Assembly: GCA_026786335.1 (NCBI GenBank)
Contig: JAJAYG010000222.1
Location: 1 to 17,784 of the forward strand
Length of the DNA: 17,784 nt
Direction of reading: 5' to 3'
From: Chitinophagales bacterium
GTDB lineage: Bacteria > Bacteroidota > Bacteroidia > Chitinophagales > UBA10324
The notes under the pieces were generated by a model, which ran no database searches, was not told the origin of the DNA, and saw nothing but the letters and a program-made list of their open reading frames with translations. This document shows positions 14,383 through 17,784 of this stretch, one piece after another (positions within the stretch are counted from its first letter, which is position 1; each line of letters begins with the position of its first letter). Both the position numbers and the translations under genes were made by a program.

Positions 14383-15552
14383 ATGAATAAAACCAAAATA
14401 ATCACCCGAACAATTTTCGTGCTCTCCGTAGTGAGTTTGCTCAATGACATCTCGAGCGAAATGCTTTATCCGGTAATGCCATTGTTTTTGCAGTCAATCG
14501 GATTTTCTACTGTACTCATTGGTGTGCTTGAAGGATTTGCTGAAGCAATTGCGGGGTTGAGTAAAATGTATTTCGGAAGAATGTCTGACTCAATGAGCAA
14601 GAGAATGCCAATGGTTCGCGCAGGTTATTTGTTAAGTGCTATTTCAAAACCAATGATGGCGGTACTCACTTTTCCGTTGTGGGTTTTTTCGGCACGCACA
14701 CTCGACCGCCTTGGAAAAGGAATAAGAACCGGAGCAAGAGATGCATTACTCTCTGATGAAACAACAGCCGAACATAAAGCAACCGTGTTTGGATTTCACC
14801 GTGCTTTTGATACCATTGGTGCCGCTACTGGTCCGCTAATGGCTTTGATCTGGTTGCAATTTCATCCTACAGATTACAAAACACTTTTTCTGCTTGCATT
14901 TCTTCCGGCAATCTGCAGTGTTGCATTTACTTTTTTTATTCGGGAGCAGAAAAAAGAAATTTCAATTGCTCCTCCAATTCCCTTCCTCGAAAAATTTTTA
15001 TACTGGAAAAAATCACCGGCTGCATTCAAACAATTAATGATCGGCTTACTTTTTTTTGGATTGATCAACAGCTCCGATTTGTTTTTGCTGCTGCGCGCAA
15101 AACAAATAACCGGCAACGATTCGGCAGTAATTCTTGCCTACATCCTTTACAATCTTGTTTATGCGCTGCTTGCTTTTCCATTGGGGAAACTCGCCGATAG
15201 AATAGGGATGAAGAAAATAATCGTTGCCGGATTTTTTCTTTTTGCCATTGTGTATGCAGGCATGTCTGTAGCGCAAAATGTAATATGGATTGTTGCCTTA
15301 CTGATTCTCTACGGAATTTATGCCGCAGCAACAGAGGGCGTTTCAAAAGCATTGATCAGCAATATTGTTCCTGCCGGTGAAACTGCATCAGCTATTGGAT
15401 TTTTTACCGGATGGAATTCTATTGCGACTTTGGTTGCAAGTTCAGCAACAGGATTTATCTGGTATGCAGCTTCACCCGAAATTGCTTTTGCATTGAGCGC
15501 GGGCGGAAGTATGATCGCCGCAATTTATTTAGCGGGCAGAAAATTGGTGTAG
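14383..15552 (+). CDS. major facilitator superfamily (MFS) transporter
   Basis: A 389-residue, about 12-segment inner-membrane transporter. The N-terminus has the signature SLLNDISSEMLYPVMPLFLQ with the acidic residues of the first helix. An MFS motif-A-like loop lies between helices 2 and 3 (GLSKMYFGRMSDSMSKRMPMV), its repeat in the second half (FPLGKLADRIGMKKIIVAG), and DRLGKGIRTGARDALL follows helix 4. This last motif marks a family of MFS proteins widespread in bacteria and usually annotated only as MFS transporter; the substrate cannot be inferred. A charged loop (FIREQKKEISIAPPIPFLEK) separates the two halves. The gene follows the 20-bp repeat block, which may contain its promoter or operator. 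No hairpin with a T-run follows; the repeat hairpins at 15634-15698 are the nearest strong structures downstream. Confidence 0.88.
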   Translation: MNKTKIITRTIFVLSVVSLLNDISSEMLYPVMPLFLQSIGFSTVLIGVLEGFAEAIAGLSKMYFGRMSDSMSKRMPMVRAGYLLSAISKPMMAVLTFPLWVFSARTLDRLGKGIRTGARDALLSDETTAEHKATVFGFHRAFDTIGAATGPLMALIWLQFHPTDYKTLFLLAFLPAICSVAFTFFIREQKKEISIAPPIPFLEKFLYWKKSPAAFKQLMIGLLFFGLINSSDLFLLLRAKQITGNDSAVILAYILYNLVYALLAFPLGKLADRIGMKKIIVAGFFLFAIVYAGMSVAQNVIWIVALLILYGIYAAATEGVSKALISNIVPAGETASAIGFFTGWNSIATLVASSATGFIWYAASPEIAFALSAGGSMIAAIYLAGRKLV

Positions 15553-15633
15553 CACAACAAAGATAAAATTGAACGGCTAAAAACTTTCATTTGCTCCTCC
15601 CACCGATGGGTTGATCAAAAAGGACTTTAGTCA

Positions 15634-15698
15634 TGCTGAACTTGTTTCAGCATCTGCAAAAATTTGAAGTGATTCCGAAACAAGTTCGGAATCACTTC
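15634..15698 (+). repeat. twin-hairpin dispersed repeat (REP-like)
   Basis: Two adjacent hairpins: TGCTGAA-CTTGT-TTCAGCA (15634-15652) and GAAGTGATTCCGAA-ACAAG-TTCGGAATCACTTC (15666-15698, 14 perfect pairs). The two loops, CTTGT and ACAAG, are exact complements, and the shared 11-mers GAACTTGTTTC and GAAACAAGTTC are reverse complements. I recognise this motif from dispersed repeats in other genomes, where it is often mis-called as a short ORF reading MLNLFQHL. It lies between the MFS and sensor genes. The remaining bases from 15553 to 15745 show nothing else apart from a weak promoter. Confidence 0.8.
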
Positions 15699-15712
15699 GC
15701 ATCGCACTGCAA

Positions 15713-15741
15713 TTGCAATCCAAAATCCTTCACTACATTTA
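15713..15741 (+). promoter_or_regulatory. weak promoter before the propeller sensor gene, TTG-N18-TACATTTA
   Basis: TTG at 15713-15715 and TACATTTA at 15734-15741 (one mismatch to TAnnTTTG) are 18 bases apart, a normal spacing. The box ends only four bases before ATG 15746, so either the mRNA is leaderless or another start is used. Confidence 0.3.
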
Positions 15742-15745
15742 GAAC

Positions 15746-17784
15746 ATGCTTCGCTATTGCATTGCTGTTTTATTTTCATTTTGCCCGCTTAATGTTCATG
15801 CGCAATATTTGTACATGAAACATTTCACTGCTGCTAATGGGTTGCCGAGTAATACAGTGAATGATGTATTGCAGGATGATGATGGTTTCATTTGGTTCGC
15901 CACTGACAATGGTGTGAGTAAATTTGACGGACATCATTTCACAAACTTCACCACTAAAGATGGTATTGCAGACAATGAAGTAATACGATTAGGAAAAGAT
16001 CACCAATCAAGAATGTGGTTTCTCGGCTTCAATGGTAAATCATCTTTTTATTTGAAAGGAAAATTTTATAACGAAAATAATTCACGTGTTGCAGCACAAA
16101 CACAACTGAGTTCTGTGTTCAGTAAATTTTTGATTTCAAAAACAAAAACCATTTATCTTATTTCAAACACCGATGGATTTATACAGGTGAATGGTGATTC
16201 GGTAAAAAAGTTTTCGAAAGAACTGTTGCGTAAACAATTTGGGATTGGTTACATCAATGGTTACAAAACAGTAAAGCTCGATGCAGATAATAATCTCTGG
16301 ATTTTTTCAGGTGACAGTGCTTTAATTTTTAACAAAGGAAATCTCACAACGCAACCACCTGAGCACAGGCAGGTATCTTCAAAAATGGTTCTCAGTCATT
16401 TTCTTTCTGAAGGTTCGTATGTTGAACCATCACTAGGAAAACTTATTCGTTATACAGGAAATAAAAAAGATTCGATTACCAATTTGCCAGGAAACTCAAT
16501 GTTTGATTATGTGGATTTAGAAGAAGACGGCAATAATAATTTGTGGTTGATGACCAAAAGCGGTGCGTACATTTTTCGTGATAAAAAATTTGATGAACAA
16601 CATCAAAAAAAAATTCTCGATGGCAAATATTGCGGGCACGTGTTTACCGATAATCAATTCAACACTTGGCTAACGCCACTACGCGATGGCGTGTACCTGA
16701 TTCCTTCATTAGATATTCAATTCATCAGCACACAAGATGGTTTATCAAACAACAATGTGTTGGTGATTACAGATCGTCCTCAAGGAGCAATCATTGGATT
16801 TGCCAATGGATCGGCACAGTTTATTCAAGTTCAAAATCATTCACTCTTATTGCAGCAACCATTTGCAATAGGTTCATACATGCTCGACATTCTTCCTGCA
16901 AAAAATCATCAGTTGCTATTTCTAACCAATGCAGAAGTGATTACGACCGATGATCATTTCAATATTTTAAAAAGGAAAATTGTGAACTGGGCAAAGTCAT
17001 ATACTCAACTGCAAGATGGTTCATTACTCATAGGTGGTGGCTTTCTTCTTTCATCATTAAAAAATGAAAAAATTACATTACTCTTCAAATTTAATAACGA
17101 GAATAGAATTTATTGCATTGCGGAAGACGAGCAAAAAATTATTTGGCTGGGAACTGAAGAAGGGTTGTATTCATTTCACGATTCCATCATGCAATTTCAA
17201 GGAGAAAAATTTTCTTTGGTGAAAGGAAGAATCAATGATCTCAAATTTGATGATCGCGGAAGATTGTGGATTGCCTCTTCTCAAAATGGTTTGTTGCTGA
17301 AAGATAAAAATGATATCAGAAGCATGCTTGATACAGGCGAAAATATTTCTGTACGCAAAATTTTTCTTGGTCACGATAAAAATATTTATGCAGGAAGTGA
17401 TAAAGGGATTTTTATTCTCACTGAAAATGGAAACAGGAATTGTAAAATCACTCACATCAAAAAATCTGACGGACTTGCTTCTGAAAAAATAAATACACTC
17501 TTAGTAAAAGACAGCATGATTTGGGTTGGAACGGATGAGGGGCTTCAGATTTTTCAGCTCAATAAAAAATTGCAACAACTATCATCAATTCCCATCCGGC
17601 TCACGCAGTTTACTGTGAACGGAAAAACTTTTTCAGGTGATTCAACTTTGAATTTGAGTTACCGGCAAAACAACATTCATGTTTCATTTATCGGAATTAA
17701 TTTTCGCGAACCGCAGTCGGTAACTTATCGTTACCGATTTGAGAGTGCTCATGATTCGATTTGGAAATACACTAACAACTCATC
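15746..17784 (+). CDS. two-component-type propeller sensor with Y_Y_Y domain, 3' end outside the window
   Basis: An open frame of 679 codons runs from ATG 15746 off the right edge. Signal peptide: MLRYCIAVLFSFCPLNVHAQ, cleavage after A19. The propeller follows, with Reg_prop-type blades: GLPSNTVNDVLQDDDGFIWF, then ATDNGVSKFDG (from residue 31), DEQKIIWLGTEEGLYSF, DLKFDDRGRLWIASSQNGLL and NTLLVKDSMIWVGTDEGLQI. From about residue 615 a Y_Y_Y domain begins (RLTQFTVNGK ... NNIHVSFIGINFREPQSVTY, then RYRFESAHDSIWKY) and is cut by the window edge. In Bacteroidota such ectodomains sense ligands, often glycans, in the periplasm and are followed by a membrane helix and a histidine kinase (LytS-like or hybrid) or a DNA-binding domain; which one applies cannot be seen. 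The central blades are degenerate. No SusC/D or polysaccharide genes occur in the visible neighbourhood. Confidence 0.85.
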   Translation, partial: MLRYCIAVLFSFCPLNVHAQYLYMKHFTAANGLPSNTVNDVLQDDDGFIWFATDNGVSKFDGHHFTNFTTKDGIADNEVIRLGKDHQSRMWFLGFNGKSSFYLKGKFYNENNSRVAAQTQLSSVFSKFLISKTKTIYLISNTDGFIQVNGDSVKKFSKELLRKQFGIGYINGYKTVKLDADNNLWIFSGDSALIFNKGNLTTQPPEHRQVSSKMVLSHFLSEGSYVEPSLGKLIRYTGNKKDSITNLPGNSMFDYVDLEEDGNNNLWLMTKSGAYIFRDKKFDEQHQKKILDGKYCGHVFTDNQFNTWLTPLRDGVYLIPSLDIQFISTQDGLSNNNVLVITDRPQGAIIGFANGSAQFIQVQNHSLLLQQPFAIGSYMLDILPAKNHQLLFLTNAEVITTDDHFNILKRKIVNWAKSYTQLQDGSLLIGGGFLLSSLKNEKITLLFKFNNENRIYCIAEDEQKIIWLGTEEGLYSFHDSIMQFQGEKFSLVKGRINDLKFDDRGRLWIASSQNGLLLKDKNDIRSMLDTGENISVRKIFLGHDKNIYAGSDKGIFILTENGNRNCKITHIKKSDGLASEKINTLLVKDSMIWVGTDEGLQIFQLNKKLQQLSSIPIRLTQFTVNGKTFSGDSTLNLSYRQNNIHVSFIGINFREPQSVTYRYRFESAHDSIWKYTNNS

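Noticed and set aside
15633..15818. 61-residue frame starting MLNLFQHL
   Set aside because: It is translation of the twin-hairpin repeat and runs into the sensor gene in another frame.
1..17784. tRNA, rRNA, insertion-sequence transposase or phage genes
   Set aside because: No cloverleaf, rRNA segment, DDE/HUH transposase or phage structural gene was recognised on either strand.

Overview
The window looks like chromosomal DNA of a Bacteroidota bacterium, probably Chitinophagales/Sphingobacteriia-like. It is A+T rich. Starts lack Shine-Dalgarno sites, and several genes are preceded by the Bacteroidota -7 promoter element TAnnTTTG. The gene content also fits: a type IX secretion (FPNPF-type) sorting tail, a propeller/Y_Y_Y sensor, a YCF48-like exported propeller, and a DEAD-box helicase with a DbpA RNA-binding domain and a basic repeat tail.

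Layout. 1-1563 (+): the end of an ABC-2 permease, five bases from a LolA-like exported protein whose N-terminus is encoded by an ACGCAAAG octamer repeat. 1588-2713: a toxin-antitoxin scar. It holds a 5'-truncated zeta-toxin-like kinase and a 52-codon partner-like ORF on the minus strand, abutting an intact vapBC pair on the plus strand. 2710-5750: the 2-oxoglutarate dehydrogenase E2 gene (-), a YCF48-like exported propeller (+) and a PmtA-like methyltransferase (-). 5774-6806 (-): a DoxX/DUF417-like membrane protein, a heptamer-repeat inverted element and a small exported protein. 6881-8516: a decayed stretch, with a T9SS-sorted protein carrying two compensating frameshifts and an MNT-HEPN toxin-antitoxin pair whose HEPN gene has an in-frame stop. 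8688-11299 (+): the DEAD-box helicase with seven 18-residue repeats, a clear intrinsic terminator and a small cupin. 11313-13454 (-): a YfhO-family membrane protein. 13542-15552 (+): recO, a 20-bp tandem repeat block and an MFS transporter. 15634-15698: a twin-hairpin dispersed repeat. 15746 to the edge (+): the start of a periplasmic propeller/Y_Y_Y sensor.

The genes do not form one pathway. The window is housekeeping DNA (odhB, recO, helicase, transport) interspersed with small toxin-antitoxin modules at different stages of decay and at least four kinds of short repeat. No tRNA, rRNA, CRISPR array or transposase was recognised. I see no convincing new multi-gene system. The best leads are the gene lesions and remnants (zeta fragment, HEPN stop, double frameshift), the repeat with two hairpins whose loops are complementary, and promoter boxes so close to ATG that the mRNAs may be nearly leaderless.
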